Source of the DNA: an uncultured Eubacteriales bacterium
Lineage (GTDB): Bacteria; Bacillota; Clostridia; Christensenellales; Aristaeellaceae
NCBI GenBank assembly: GCA_900317565.1
Contig: ONHI01000012.1
Location: 1 to 38,220, forward strand
Reading direction: 5' to 3'
DNA length: 38,220 bases
In this document: in pieces, positions 13,742-21,964 of the stretch
How positions within the stretch are numbered: position 1 is the stretch's first letter
Layout of the letters: every line of letters starts with the position of its first letter
The notes under the pieces: model-generated
What the model saw: the letters and a program-made list of their open reading frames with translations, nothing else
What the model was told of the DNA's origin: nothing
The model's database searches: none
Made by a program: the position numbers and the translations under genes

Positions 13742-16009
13742 TTACGGCACGTAATCGCGCTTGATCTCGACGACCTTGCCGCCCTCGACGCGCACGGTGG
13801 TGTTATAGGGCACGAAGTAGTCGTTCTCGGTGGTCTGCATGGCATTGACGATGCCGTCATAGCCCACGGTCACAGGCTCCTTCTCGATGTCCCAGGCGTC
13901 CGTGAAGGTCGCGGAGGGATCCAGCGCCAGCGTGGTCACGCCCTGCTCGGTGTAGGTGGTCATGTCGTCCAGACCCCGCACGGCAAAGCCGTTGCCGTCC
14001 TCCTCGCTCACCAGCAGGAAGGACTGCCCGTCCTGGTCCTCGTTGACGGCGATGCCGTACTCGGTCTGCGCCACGCTCAGCACCGGCACCTCTTCACCCT
14101 CGACGACGATGGTGTCGCCCACATTCAGGGTGTTGACGTCCACGATGTCATACCAATCCCGGGTGTAGACGTGCACCGCGTTCATGTAGATGCCGGAAGC
14201 GCCGCTCAGCACGTCGCCCTTGTCGAAGGACACCGGATAGATGCCGTCTTCCAGGGCGTTCACGTCCACGACGACATCCAGCGGCGCGACGGTCTTCTGG
14301 GTGGGATGCTGCACGTTTTCGCAGGTCACGGTGTTGCTCAGCCACACCGCGCCGTCGGCCTCGGTCATGGCCATCGCCGCAAAGTTCAGGTCGCCCTCGT
14401 CCCAGTTGACGTCCGCGTTGAAGCTGCCGTTGGCGCTGTTGCCCGCGCCGGGCTTCAGCTCGATGCCGTCCAGCACCATGACCATGCTGTCTTCCTTGAA
14501 GTTGGGCTCGCCGAAGGTCAGCAGCAGCGCGGCGAAGGTCGCCTTCTCGCTGCCCAGGTTCGTCACGGACCAGTTATAGGCGGTGATGCCGCTCTCGTCG
14601 GGCTCGCCCGCGGGCTCCACCGTCAGGGCCAGGTTCACCGGCGCGTCCACGCCGCCTTCGCCCTTCCAGTTCTCCTCGGGGACCTGCTGCACCCAGGCGT
14701 TCACCACGGCGTCCACGTCCGCGGGACGGATCTTGCCGGTCTCCACGATCATGCCGTTCGCCGCCGCGAAGTTCGCCAGCGCGTTGTCCAGCTTGCCGCC
14801 ATAGATGCCGTCGAAGCTGCCCGCGTCGTAGCCGATCTGCTTGAAGAACTGCTGCAGCGCGCGCACATTCTCGCCGCGAGCGCCCTTCTCCAGGACGGTG
14901 CCCGCGTCGATATTTTCATGCTGCTCGAAGCCGCAGCCACGGCACACGCGCACGCGCTCGCCGGACTCGGTGCGGGTCATGGGCTTCACGATCTCCCACG
15001 GGCCGTAGTCATGCTGCAGATCCTTGATGGTCTGGGGCCAGGCCACGCCGTCGGGGTTCAGGTTGCGGTCCTGCTGATACTTCATCAGGGCCTTCTCGGT
15101 GCCGCCGCCGAAGATGCCGTCCGCGCCGCCGGCGTTCAGATAGCCCTGCTCCACCAGCAGCTGCTGGATCGCGTAGACGCCCTCGCCGCGGTCGCCGCGG
15201 CGGAGGGTGCCCTCGGGATCGAAGCTCTCCTCGGCGGTGGTCTTGCCGCAGTTCACGCAGACCTTCGCGCGCACGCCCGCGGAGTGGTCGGTGGCCTCGG
15301 TCACGACCTTGTACTCATACTCGTGGGGCAGCATATCCAGCGCCTGGGTCTTGGTGGTGTTGCAGTTCTTGCAGGTGTGCTGACGCTCGCCCTGCTCGGT
15401 GCAGGTCGGCTCCTTGGTTATTTCCCAGGCGCCGAACTCGTGGTCCTCGTAATACTCTTCCTTTTCCTTGGTGCCGCAGATCTTGCAGCTGCGCTCGCGG
15501 GAGCCCTTGGTGGAGCAGGTGGCCTGCTTGGTCACCTTCCACTTGCTCCAATCGTGCTCGACCTTCTTGGTGGTCTCGGATTCCTTCTTGCCGCAGATGG
15601 AGCACTTGCGGGTGCGCAGGCCGGTCTCGGTGCAGCTCGCCTCGGACTTGACCTTCCACTTGCCCCAATCGTGCTTGCAGTAATCCTGGGGCATCTCCTC
15701 CACCAGGTACTTATACTTGACCCAGCCGATCTTCTGGCCGCCGTTCTTGGTGTCCTCCACCAGGACGCCGGCCCAGACCTTGTCCTCGGTCACCTTTTCG
15801 ACGACCACGGAGTCGCCGCCCTTCAGCTTCTTGAGAACCTTGGTCTCGTTGTCGGGGTGCTTGTAGGCATTCAGGGTGTCGCGGTTCACATACAGCGGTA
15901 TCGGGCCCTTGTAGGTCTTCGCCGTCTCCTCCGCCAGCGCCGTAAAGGCGGGAACCGCCAGCGCCAGCGCCAGCATCGCCAGAATGGCAATCCTGAGCAA
16001 TCGTTTCAT
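13742..16009 (-). CDS. Secreted SH3 / Cys-repeat / peptidoglycan-binding protein
   Basis: The 755-residue protein has a signal peptide (MKRLLRIAILAMLALALAVP), an SH3-like domain (about 33-105), and a chain of Cys-containing repeats at about 111-150, 151-189, 190-228 and 229-262. The repeats follow the pattern H-x-W-x3-W-x6-TC-x3-G-x5-C-x2-C; the fourth keeps only the CxxC pair and is diverged. A peptidoglycan_binding_1-type domain (about 268-330: GDRGEGVYAIQQLLVEQGY, DGIFGGGTEKALMKYQ) follows. Then comes a fifth Cys repeat (332-368), a second such domain (371-435) and about 310 residues of beta-rich sequence without a recognised family. I start at 16009 because AAGGAGG is well placed for it; 16018 is also possible. 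The CxxC pairs could bind zinc or form disulfides. It probably acts at the wall. Confidence 0.82.
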   Translation of the reverse strand: MKRLLRIAILAMLALALAVPAFTALAEETAKTYKGPIPLYVNRDTLNAYKHPDNETKVLKKLKGGDSVVVEKVTEDKVWAGVLVEDTKNGGQKIGWVKYKYLVEEMPQDYCKHDWGKWKVKSEASCTETGLRTRKCSICGKKESETTKKVEHDWSKWKVTKQATCSTKGSRERSCKICGTKEKEEYYEDHEFGAWEITKEPTCTEQGERQHTCKNCNTTKTQALDMLPHEYEYKVVTEATDHSAGVRAKVCVNCGKTTAEESFDPEGTLRRGDRGEGVYAIQQLLVEQGYLNAGGADGIFGGGTEKALMKYQQDRNLNPDGVAWPQTIKDLQHDYGPWEIVKPMTRTESGERVRVCRGCGFEQHENIDAGTVLEKGARGENVRALQQFFKQIGYDAGSFDGIYGGKLDNALANFAAANGMIVETGKIRPADVDAVVNAWVQQVPEENWKGEGGVDAPVNLALTVEPAGEPDESGITAYNWSVTNLGSEKATFAALLLTFGEPNFKEDSMVMVLDGIELKPGAGNSANGSFNADVNWDEGDLNFAAMAMTEADGAVWLSNTVTCENVQHPTQKTVAPLDVVVDVNALEDGIYPVSFDKGDVLSGASGIYMNAVHVYTRDWYDIVDVNTLNVGDTIVVEGEEVPVLSVAQTEYGIAVNEDQDGQSFLLVSEEDGNGFAVRGLDDMTTYTEQGVTTLALDPSATFTDAWDIEKEPVTVGYDGIVNAMQTTENDYFVPYNTTVRVEGGKVVEIKRDYVP

Positions 16010-16126
16010 GTCCTTCATTCCTCCTTGTTCCTGTGCGTGGATAAGATAAGTATATCTATCGCCAGCGGACATGATGCCGCGGGTTCAAGCCGTGTTCAGC
16101 GCCCCTGCGGGCGCGCGCCAGGACGA

Positions 16127-16894
16127 TTACTTTTTCTTGGCGTACTTGGACGAGATCCAGCCGCTCTTGCCGTCGTAGCTGACATGGCGCCACACCACGC
16201 CGCGCTCGTCCTTGCGGGTCTCGTCATAGGTCAGGGTCGTGCCCTTGGGTACGGTCAGGATATCGTTGTAATCCCTGCCCGCGCCGGTGCGCAGGTGCAC
16301 GTTGCCGGTGGTCTTCAGCTTCTTGCCGGAGCTGCTGCTGCCCGAGGAGCTGCTGCTGCCCGAGGAGCTGCCGCTGCCGCTCTTGGCGTAGGCCGAGGAC
16401 ACCCAGCCGGTGCGCTTCTTGTAGGTCACGCGATACCAGGTCACGCCCCGGTCGTCCTTCGCGGTCTTGTCATAGCTCAGGCTCACGCCCTCGGGGACCG
16501 TGCGGATCACGCTGTAGTCCGTGCCCGCGCCCTTGCGCAGGTTCACGCTGGCGGTGGTCGTCACCTTGCCGCTGGCGGAGGAGCCGCTGCTGCCGGAGCT
16601 GGAGCTGCCGGAGGGCTTCTTCGTCGAGGCGTACTTGGAGGACACCCAGCCGGTGCGGCCCTTGTAATCGACACGATACCACTTCACGCCGCGGTCGTCC
16701 GTCGAGGTCTTGTCGTACTCCAGCTTGACGCCAGAGCCGATGCTGCGGATGGAGCTGTAATCCAGGCCGGGGCCCTTGCGCAGGTTCAGGTTGCCGGTGG
16801 TCCACACCGTGCCGTCCTCCGCCAGCGCGGCAAACGCAGACAGGCAGATCACCGCAATCAGCAGCGCCGCCATGAATTTTTGGATCATTTTCAT
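16127..16894 (-). CDS. Secreted protein with three SH3 repeats
   Basis: The 255-residue protein has a signal peptide (FMAALLIAVICLSAFAALA) and three bacterial SH3 domains, each beginning with NLRKG or HLRTG. They lie at about 30-92, 110-170 and 193-253. Each has VKWYRVDYKGRTGWVSSKYA or an equivalent with the conserved GWVSS/GWISS end. Two linkers rich in Ser and Gly (PSGSSSSGSSGSSASG and a longer one) join them. Nothing catalytic is present, so a wall-binding or ligand-capturing role is likely. The start codon lies inside a 38-bp tandem duplication (16871-16946), so a second ATG with the same context sits 38 bases upstream in another frame; I use 16894 because only it opens the full protein. 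Confidence 0.88.
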   Translation of the reverse strand: MKMIQKFMAALLIAVICLSAFAALAEDGTVWTTGNLNLRKGPGLDYSSIRSIGSGVKLEYDKTSTDDRGVKWYRVDYKGRTGWVSSKYASTKKPSGSSSSGSSGSSASGKVTTTASVNLRKGAGTDYSVIRTVPEGVSLSYDKTAKDDRGVTWYRVTYKKRTGWVSSAYAKSGSGSSSGSSSSSGSSSSGKKLKTTGNVHLRTGAGRDYNDILTVPKGTTLTYDETRKDERGVVWRHVSYDGKSGWISSKYAKKK

Positions 16895-16946
16895 ATATTT
16901 GACACCTCCATGAATTTTTGGATCATTTTCATATATTTGACGCCTC
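16871..16946 (-). repeat. 38-bp tandem duplication across the start codon
   Basis: Bases 16871-16908 and 16909-16946 are the same 38-bp unit with one difference (ACACC against ACGCC). Each unit contains a ribosome binding site and ATGAAAATGATCC. The upstream copy opens a 13-residue frame at 16932, MKMIQKFMEVSNI, whose TGA stop (16893-16891) overlaps the real ATG at 16894 as ATGA. The short frame could therefore couple to, or compete with, translation of the SH3 gene. Confidence 0.9.
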
Positions 16947-16996
16947 CATGCTCGTTTTAGTTCCTGGATTTCAGGCCAAATTGTATGTTTTCCCGA

Positions 16997-17965
16997 TCAT
17001 TCATCCATCGACTCATCGATCAGATTGTGGATAATGAAGTCGGCCTCGGCCTTCGCCGTGGGGCCGTCCAGCCAGAACACGACCTCCAGGTACTGGTCGC
17101 CGCCGTCGATGACGTAGGTGATGGTATTGTATTCACCCTCGTCGCACTCATCCACGGCCTGATACCAGGCCACGGGCACCATGTTGATCTCGGCGTCGGT
17201 CACCAGCTCGCTGACGGCGGGATAGGTGGAGGCCTCCTGCTCGGTGTAGGCGGCCAGGGTGTCGGCCTCGCCCTCCTTGCTGAACACGTATACGTCGAAA
17301 TCCATCAGGCTCTCGTCGCTGTACCAATAAGCCACCTGGTCGTCAGCGATGTCCTCGTCGCTGATCTCGCCCTCCATGTAGTCGCCGGGCACGAGCAGCG
17401 TGAAGGCGGTGTCGCCAAGCTGTATCGTCTTCAGGGTCATGTAGTCGATGGTGTCCATGATGGTCCAGATCTCAGCGCCGGCCTCGTCATTCTGCGCGTG
17501 GAAGACCAGCTTGAGCCAGCTGTCGCCACTATCCAGAACGTAGGTCACGATCGGGCGCTTCTCATCGTCCACAGTCTCCGACGCCCAGTACCAGCCCATG
17601 TCGATGTCGTTGTTCTTGTCCGCGGGCCAAACGACCTCGACCGTCTCTTCCCTGTCGGCCAGCCGGAGTGTGTAGTGGCCCAGATCCACCGCGTCGTCCG
17701 CCTTGGGCAGCTGGTAGAAGTCGACGTCCATGCCGGTCTCCTCGTTCCGCCAGCATCCGATCTGGCCCGCGGCGATCGCATCGTCGGTCAACTCCCCGGG
17801 CATGTAATCGGTGCCGATCATCACGGTGTACACAGAGCTGCCCAGCCTTATCCGGCGCATGCTCTGTTCCTCTTCCATTTCCACTTCCGCTTCCTCGCCC
17901 AGCGCACAGGCGAATGTCGCCATCACCAGTGCGAGCATCAGCGCAAATAACCGTTTTGCATTCAT
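16997..17965 (-). CDS. Secreted protein with two homologous halves, unknown function
   Basis: The 322-residue protein has a signal peptide (KRLFALMLALVMATFACALG). The mature part contains two related units. The first (about 38-175) opens RIRLGSSVYTVMIGTDYMPG, and the second (about 180-318) opens TIQLGDTAFTLLVPGDYMEG. Both go on with an acidic ELTDDAI/EISDEDI segment, a CWRNEE/YWYSDES turn, DVDFY/DFDVYVF strands, and a YV-DSGDSWLKLVF / YVIDGGDQYLEVVF strand near the end. This is internal duplication of a roughly 140-residue domain that I cannot name. AGGAGGAG lies before the start at 17965. An extended -10 element upstream suggests its own promoter. Acidity and secretion match the neighbouring proteins. 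Confidence 0.78.
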   Translation of the reverse strand: MNAKRLFALMLALVMATFACALGEEAEVEMEEEQSMRRIRLGSSVYTVMIGTDYMPGELTDDAIAAGQIGCWRNEETGMDVDFYQLPKADDAVDLGHYTLRLADREETVEVVWPADKNNDIDMGWYWASETVDDEKRPIVTYVLDSGDSWLKLVFHAQNDEAGAEIWTIMDTIDYMTLKTIQLGDTAFTLLVPGDYMEGEISDEDIADDQVAYWYSDESLMDFDVYVFSKEGEADTLAAYTEQEASTYPAVSELVTDAEINMVPVAWYQAVDECDEGEYNTITYVIDGGDQYLEVVFWLDGPTAKAEADFIIHNLIDESMDE

Positions 17966-18000
17966 GTGCTTCTCCTCCTGTAGGCTAAATTTTCTCGTCT

Positions 18001-18009
18001 ATTATAGCA
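18001..18009 (-). promoter_or_regulatory. Extended -10 promoter element
   Basis: On the minus strand TGCTATAAT (18009-18001) is a perfect extended -10 (TGnTATAAT) 36 bases upstream of the start at 17965. No good -35 is seen, which such promoters can do without. Confidence 0.55.
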
Positions 18010-18096
18010 CGGTCGCTCCAGCCAATATCCTGCAAAGCAGGAACAATATGGTGACTTTCATAGCGCGAATATAGAGAAAAATATGACATTTCCGGT

Positions 18097-19542
18097 TCAA
18101 CCGCCCAGCGCCATGGAGAGCGCGCCGAAGAACGCGATCATCGCCGCCAGCAGCAGCAGCTCCTGGGGGATGCGGTTGAGCATCAGGCCCGCGCACTCCC
18201 GCATGAAGGCGTTCGGCCAGTACCACCACTTCGTCCGGCTGCCGACGCCCTCGGCGGGCAGCCCCGCCAGATTGGCCCATACGCCGCTTCGGAACACGTG
18301 GTAGTTGGTGGTGGCGTAGACCACCTTCGCCCCGGGCGAGCGCTTCTCGATCAGGGCCCTTGAGAATTCCATGTTCTGGTAGGTGTTGCGGGAGCGATCC
18401 TCCACGGCGATGCAGCCCTCCGGGATGCCCTGCTGCACCAGATAGCGCCGCATGGCCTCGGCCTCGGCGATGGGCTCGTCCGGGCCCTGCCCGCCGGAGG
18501 GCATCAGCACGGCCTCCCGGCCCGTGGCCTCCCGCTGGCGCTTCCAGAACTCGATGGCCTTGTCCACCCGGCCCCGCAGCAGCGGCGTCAGCGTGCCGTC
18601 CCGGCGGAATTTGCAGCCGAGGATCAGTATGTAGTCGGCCTCCGGCGCGGGCACGTGCCGCGCGGCCTTCAGGCCGCAGACGATGGCCCCCGCGAGCACG
18701 CACTCAAAGCAGGCGAAGGCCGTGGCGTACACATTGCACAGCGTGTCCCACAGCCGCACCTCCCACTCGGAGCCGGAGATGTCGCGGCTGTACAGGAAAA
18801 ACGCCAGCACCTCCCCCGCCACCAGGGCCAGGCCGACGCCGACGCCCAGCACGTTCTTCGGGCTGAAGCCCTCGTGCCGCACCAGCGCGATGTTGCTCAC
18901 CGCCATCGCCACGGCAAACGCCACCACCGGCAGCGCCGTCGTCATCATAAATTGCCAGCTTGCCCCGGCAATGGCCCTGTAGGCGGAGAACATGCTGAAT
19001 TCATGGGGCTGCAACGCGTGGCGCAGCGTGACCGCCAGCATCGTCAGCCCGGTCAGCAGCGCGAACAGCGAAAACCCCGCCGCGTGGATCGTGCCGTAGC
19101 TGTAGAACGCCGGGCCCTTCGCCCCGCGCCAGGCGCGGAACATGATCGCCGCCACCGCCAGGCAGAACGCTGTGAACGCCGCCAGCGCCACGGTGTCCCC
19201 GGTGAAGCCGCCGGTCGTGCCGTCGTAGACGGTGCCGAAGCGGCTCACGCGAAAGTGCAGCAGCCCCAGCGCGTTGCCGGCGCTGTCCGCCAGGTCGATG
19301 AAGGTCTCGCCTCGATGCTCGGGACGGATGGGTACGCGGAGCCATCCATCCTCGATCCGGGGCGTCCCGTGCTGCACGATGCCGGGGGTTTCCGCGCTGA
19401 AGCGGAGGTCCTCCGGGGACAGCCCCTCGGCATGGATCGGAAAGCTCGCCGTGTAGGTGTTGCGCATCGCCAGCCTGCAAACCGTGCAAACGGCCAGCAG
19501 CAGCACGGCCAGCACGGCGATCTGTATCGTCGTCTTCTTCAT
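18097..19542 (-). CDS. Membrane protein with DUF218 (YdcF/SanA-like) domain
   Basis: The 481-residue protein has an N-terminal signal/anchor helix, an extracytoplasmic part (about 30-100), and five or so membrane helices (about 110-290). The C-terminal DUF218 domain (about 295-450) shows ADYILILGCKFRRDG, LLRGRVDKAIEFW, EAVLMPSGGQGPDEPIAEAE, AVEDRSRNTYQNMEFSRALI and VYATTNYHVFRSGVWA. These are the conserved blocks of YdcF/SanA proteins, including the polar G-G-Q and E-A-E elements and the T-x-x-Y-H-x-x-R motif. Members are linked to envelope barrier functions in enterobacteria, but a catalytic role is not settled. No clear Shine-Dalgarno precedes the start at 19542. The upstream PAP2 gene ends 24 bases away, so coupled expression is likely. 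Confidence 0.85.
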   Translation of the reverse strand: MKKTTIQIAVLAVLLLAVCTVCRLAMRNTYTASFPIHAEGLSPEDLRFSAETPGIVQHGTPRIEDGWLRVPIRPEHRGETFIDLADSAGNALGLLHFRVSRFGTVYDGTTGGFTGDTVALAAFTAFCLAVAAIMFRAWRGAKGPAFYSYGTIHAAGFSLFALLTGLTMLAVTLRHALQPHEFSMFSAYRAIAGASWQFMMTTALPVVAFAVAMAVSNIALVRHEGFSPKNVLGVGVGLALVAGEVLAFFLYSRDISGSEWEVRLWDTLCNVYATAFACFECVLAGAIVCGLKAARHVPAPEADYILILGCKFRRDGTLTPLLRGRVDKAIEFWKRQREATGREAVLMPSGGQGPDEPIAEAEAMRRYLVQQGIPEGCIAVEDRSRNTYQNMEFSRALIEKRSPGAKVVYATTNYHVFRSGVWANLAGLPAEGVGSRTKWWYWPNAFMRECAGLMLNRIPQELLLLAAMIAFFGALSMALGG

Positions 19543-19566
19543 TCGTAAACTGCGCGGGCATATGCC

Positions 19567-20523
19567 TCAGCGCTTGTGCTGCTTGCCGCCGACCAGCTTC
19601 AGGATCAGCGGGAACAGCGTGATGTAATAGCAGGCATAGAGGATGGAGAAGCAGAGCTTGCCCCAGTGGGAGCCCAGCCACTGCACGATCATCGGGCTGA
19701 CGAACTTCTTCAGCAGCACCATCGGCGCCAGGCCCACCAGGCAGATCACCGCGCTCTTCCAATCCCGCTTCATGGGCTGGAAGCGCACCCACTTCTTTTC
19801 GATGTAGCGGGCGATGATGAAGCCCATCATCTTGCCCAGGTCGCCGTAGCCGTCGTTCATCATCTTCTGGGGATCCACGATCAGCTTGCCCTCGGCGTTC
19901 ATGTCCATGGGATAGGGCTTGAGGGTGATGTAGGCGATCGCCGCCCAGCAGAACAGGAAGCCGCCCAGCAACAGCCGGTCCTCCTTCTCCGGATGGGCGT
20001 CCAGATACTCAAACAGCTTCGCAACCAGGATCAGACACAGCACCGATTCCGCAATGCCCACGAACACGTCCTGAGGCGTGTGCACGCCCAGATAGTTGCG
20101 GGAAAAGCCGGTCAGCAGCGCCCAGAGCACCAGGATCGGCGCGAGCCAGCGGGTCTTCTTCTCCCGCCAGGAGGTCACCGCCATGCCCCCGACCAGCGGG
20201 GCGCAGGTGCTGGTATGGCCGCTGGGGAAGGAATAGCCCGTGGCCGTGGTGATGGCGTCGCCCGCGGGCAGTATGCGGCTGTCCCGGATCCACGGGCGAT
20301 AGGCGCACACCGTCAGCTTCAGCAGGGGCGTGAGCACCATGCAGAAGTAATAGGAAACCAGCGTGTACAGCGCCTTCCGCTTGTCCCAGAACCAGTAGAG
20401 GAACACGGGGATGAGGATCAGGTAGTCCACGGCGAACATGGAAACCCATTCCATGAAGGGCGTCCAGGCGTCGTTGATGCTGTTGCGGAAGCTCTGCAGC
20501 CAGAGCAGATAGTTGATATCCAT
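19567..20523 (-). CDS. PAP2-family membrane phosphatase
   Basis: The 318-residue integral membrane protein carries the full PAP2 signature. K-x6-RP is K69 to R76-P77, in LKLTVCAYRPW. PSGH is residues 100-103, with the catalytic H103. SR-x5-H-x3-D is S131, R132, H138 and D142 in SRNYLGVHTPQD. Enzymes of this superfamily remove phosphate from lipid pyrophosphates such as undecaprenyl pyrophosphate or from phosphatidate. The extra C-terminal helices (about 185-318) are longer than in minimal UppP-type PAP2 enzymes. I choose the ATG at 20523 over one 18 bases upstream, because GAGGTGACAGTG is correctly placed for it. A possible 32-residue frame lies directly upstream. The downstream DUF218 gene probably shares the transcript. 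Confidence 0.88.
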   Translation of the reverse strand: MDINYLLWLQSFRNSINDAWTPFMEWVSMFAVDYLILIPVFLYWFWDKRKALYTLVSYYFCMVLTPLLKLTVCAYRPWIRDSRILPAGDAITTATGYSFPSGHTSTCAPLVGGMAVTSWREKKTRWLAPILVLWALLTGFSRNYLGVHTPQDVFVGIAESVLCLILVAKLFEYLDAHPEKEDRLLLGGFLFCWAAIAYITLKPYPMDMNAEGKLIVDPQKMMNDGYGDLGKMMGFIIARYIEKKWVRFQPMKRDWKSAVICLVGLAPMVLLKKFVSPMIVQWLGSHWGKLCFSILYACYYITLFPLILKLVGGKQHKR

Positions 20524-20540
20524 CACTGTCACCTCGTGCA

Positions 20541-20639
20541 CTATTTCCTGATGTTGTCGATGGACTGGGTCGTGCCGCCGCCGTCGTCGGGCGCTCGGAA
20601 TGCCCGCGGTCCGAAACAGGGATTGCCCTGATTTGCCAT
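20541..20639 (-). CDS. Possible 32-residue leader or small protein
   Basis: An ATG at 20639, preceded by AGGAAGGGAAAC, opens a 32-residue frame beginning MANQGNPCFGPRAFR and ending IDNIRK. It stops 17 bases before the PAP2 start. It has the spacing of an operon gene and a plausible ribosome binding site, but its composition gives no family clue and no conservation can be judged here. Confidence 0.35.
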   Translation of the reverse strand: MANQGNPCFGPRAFRAPDDGGGTTQSIDNIRK

Positions 20640-20896
20640 TCGCGCCGTTTCCCTTCCTGGTATATTTCGAACATTGTACCAGCCCTTATCATATAAATAT
20701 CCTACATCTAAATGACAAACATATTAAGAATTCATCGTTTCACAAAGATTTAACTTCATCCGGTCCATAAGCGTCCACCGCCGGATGTAGATTAATAGGG
20801 CATAGCGCGGCAGATGCCCAAGCCGCACCGAATGGAACCCGGCTGCCATCCGCCGCGTCAAAGCTGCGCACAATTCAAAAACGGAGGAAGAATGAA

Positions 20897-21904
20897 ATGA
20901 AAAGGGCAATTGCTTGGATGATGAGCCTGGCGCTGCTGCTGGCCGCCGTCGCCTGCGCGGAGGGCGAAGCGCCGACCTTCGAGGCGCTGGAGGACCTGGA
21001 GTGGAGCTTCTCCAGCGGCGCCGGCGCATGGTCCACGGACCTGCGCATCGCCGCGGACGGCAGCTTCAGCGGCCAGTTCCACGACAGCGAGATGGGCGAC
21101 GCCGGGGATGAATATCCCTACGGCACCGTCTACTACGCGAACTTCACCGGCCGGATGACGCTGGGCGAGCAGCTGGACGAGCACAGCTGGAGCGTCCACA
21201 TCGACGCGCTGGCGCAGGACGAGGAGCCCGGCAGCGAGGAGATCGCCGACGAGCTGCGCTATGTCGCCGCCGAGCCCTACGGCATCACCAAGGGCGACGA
21301 CATGGTGCTCTACGCCCCCGGGACGCCCGTGGACGCGCTCACCGAGGAGATGCGGATGTGGGCGCACCTGTTCGACATGGAGGAGGCGCCCGCGGAGCTT
21401 TCGGACTGGTTCCTGTACAGCGAAAACAACGACAGCGGCTTTCTGAGCTATCAGGGCCTGGCGGAGGATGAGCTTGGCCTGGCGAATCCCTGGCAGGACA
21501 TGACCCGGGAGGAGCTGCTGGAGGCCTCCGGGCTGACCTTCGGCGTGCCGGACGGCGCGGAGAACGTGATCTACCGCTGGCTGGCGGACGAGAACCTGGC
21601 GGAGATGCAGTTCACGCTGGACGGCGACGAGTACTGCGCCCGCATACAGCCCGCCGCGCTGGAGGAGGGCGAGCTGCTGAACATCTCCGGGATGTACCTC
21701 CCCTGGGACAACGAGGAGGAGGTCACCATCGGCCACTGCCCGGGCACCCTCGGCCTGTCCCAGACCGGCAGCGAGGACTGGACGGAGCTGTGCCTGTGGT
21801 ACGACGTGCTGCCGGGGCTGATGTACTCCCTGTCGGTGTACACCGTCGATCCGGACGGGCTGGACCTGACCGCCGTGGCGGCGATGGTGCAGATGGCCGA
21901 ATAA
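20897..21904 (+). CDS. Secreted acidic protein of unknown function
   Basis: The 335-residue protein has a signal peptide (MKRAIAWMMSLALLLAAVAC, cleavage near ACA-EGE). The mature chain is acidic. The first part (about 30-130) reads like a lipocalin or avidin-type sandwich: LEDLEWSFSSGAGAWSTDLR, IAADGSFSGQFHDSEMGD, YYANFTGRMTL. The second half (about 195-335) contains LTFGVPDGAENVIYRWLADE, AEMQFTLDGDEYCARIQ and a WTELCLWYDVLPGLMYSLSV end that resembles secreted clostridial proteins I cannot name. GGAGGAAGAATGAA precedes the start. It is one of few plus-strand genes and is divergent from the PAP2 unit. The 21916 terminator closes it. Confidence 0.75.
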   Translation: MKRAIAWMMSLALLLAAVACAEGEAPTFEALEDLEWSFSSGAGAWSTDLRIAADGSFSGQFHDSEMGDAGDEYPYGTVYYANFTGRMTLGEQLDEHSWSVHIDALAQDEEPGSEEIADELRYVAAEPYGITKGDDMVLYAPGTPVDALTEEMRMWAHLFDMEEAPAELSDWFLYSENNDSGFLSYQGLAEDELGLANPWQDMTREELLEASGLTFGVPDGAENVIYRWLADENLAEMQFTLDGDEYCARIQPAALEEGELLNISGMYLPWDNEEEVTIGHCPGTLGLSQTGSEDWTELCLWYDVLPGLMYSLSVYTVDPDGLDLTAVAAMVQMAE

Positions 21905-21915
21905 GCGCGTTAATA

Positions 21916-21955
21916 CAATCAGGGGGCTGTCCCAAACGGGACGGCCCCCTGATTG
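21916..21955. terminator. Bidirectional terminator between convergent genes
   Basis: CAATCAGGGGGC (21916-21927) pairs perfectly with GCCCCCTGATTG (21944-21955), with a further GTCCC/GGGAC inner stem and a 4-base loop. It lies between the convergent genes ending at 21904 and 21965. Confidence 0.9.
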
Positions 21956-21964
21956 TCTATGGAC

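Noticed and set aside
14171-16960. Open frame of about 929 residues on the plus strand
   Set aside because: It is antisense to the Cys-repeat and triple-SH3 genes, whose frames show signal peptides and domains.
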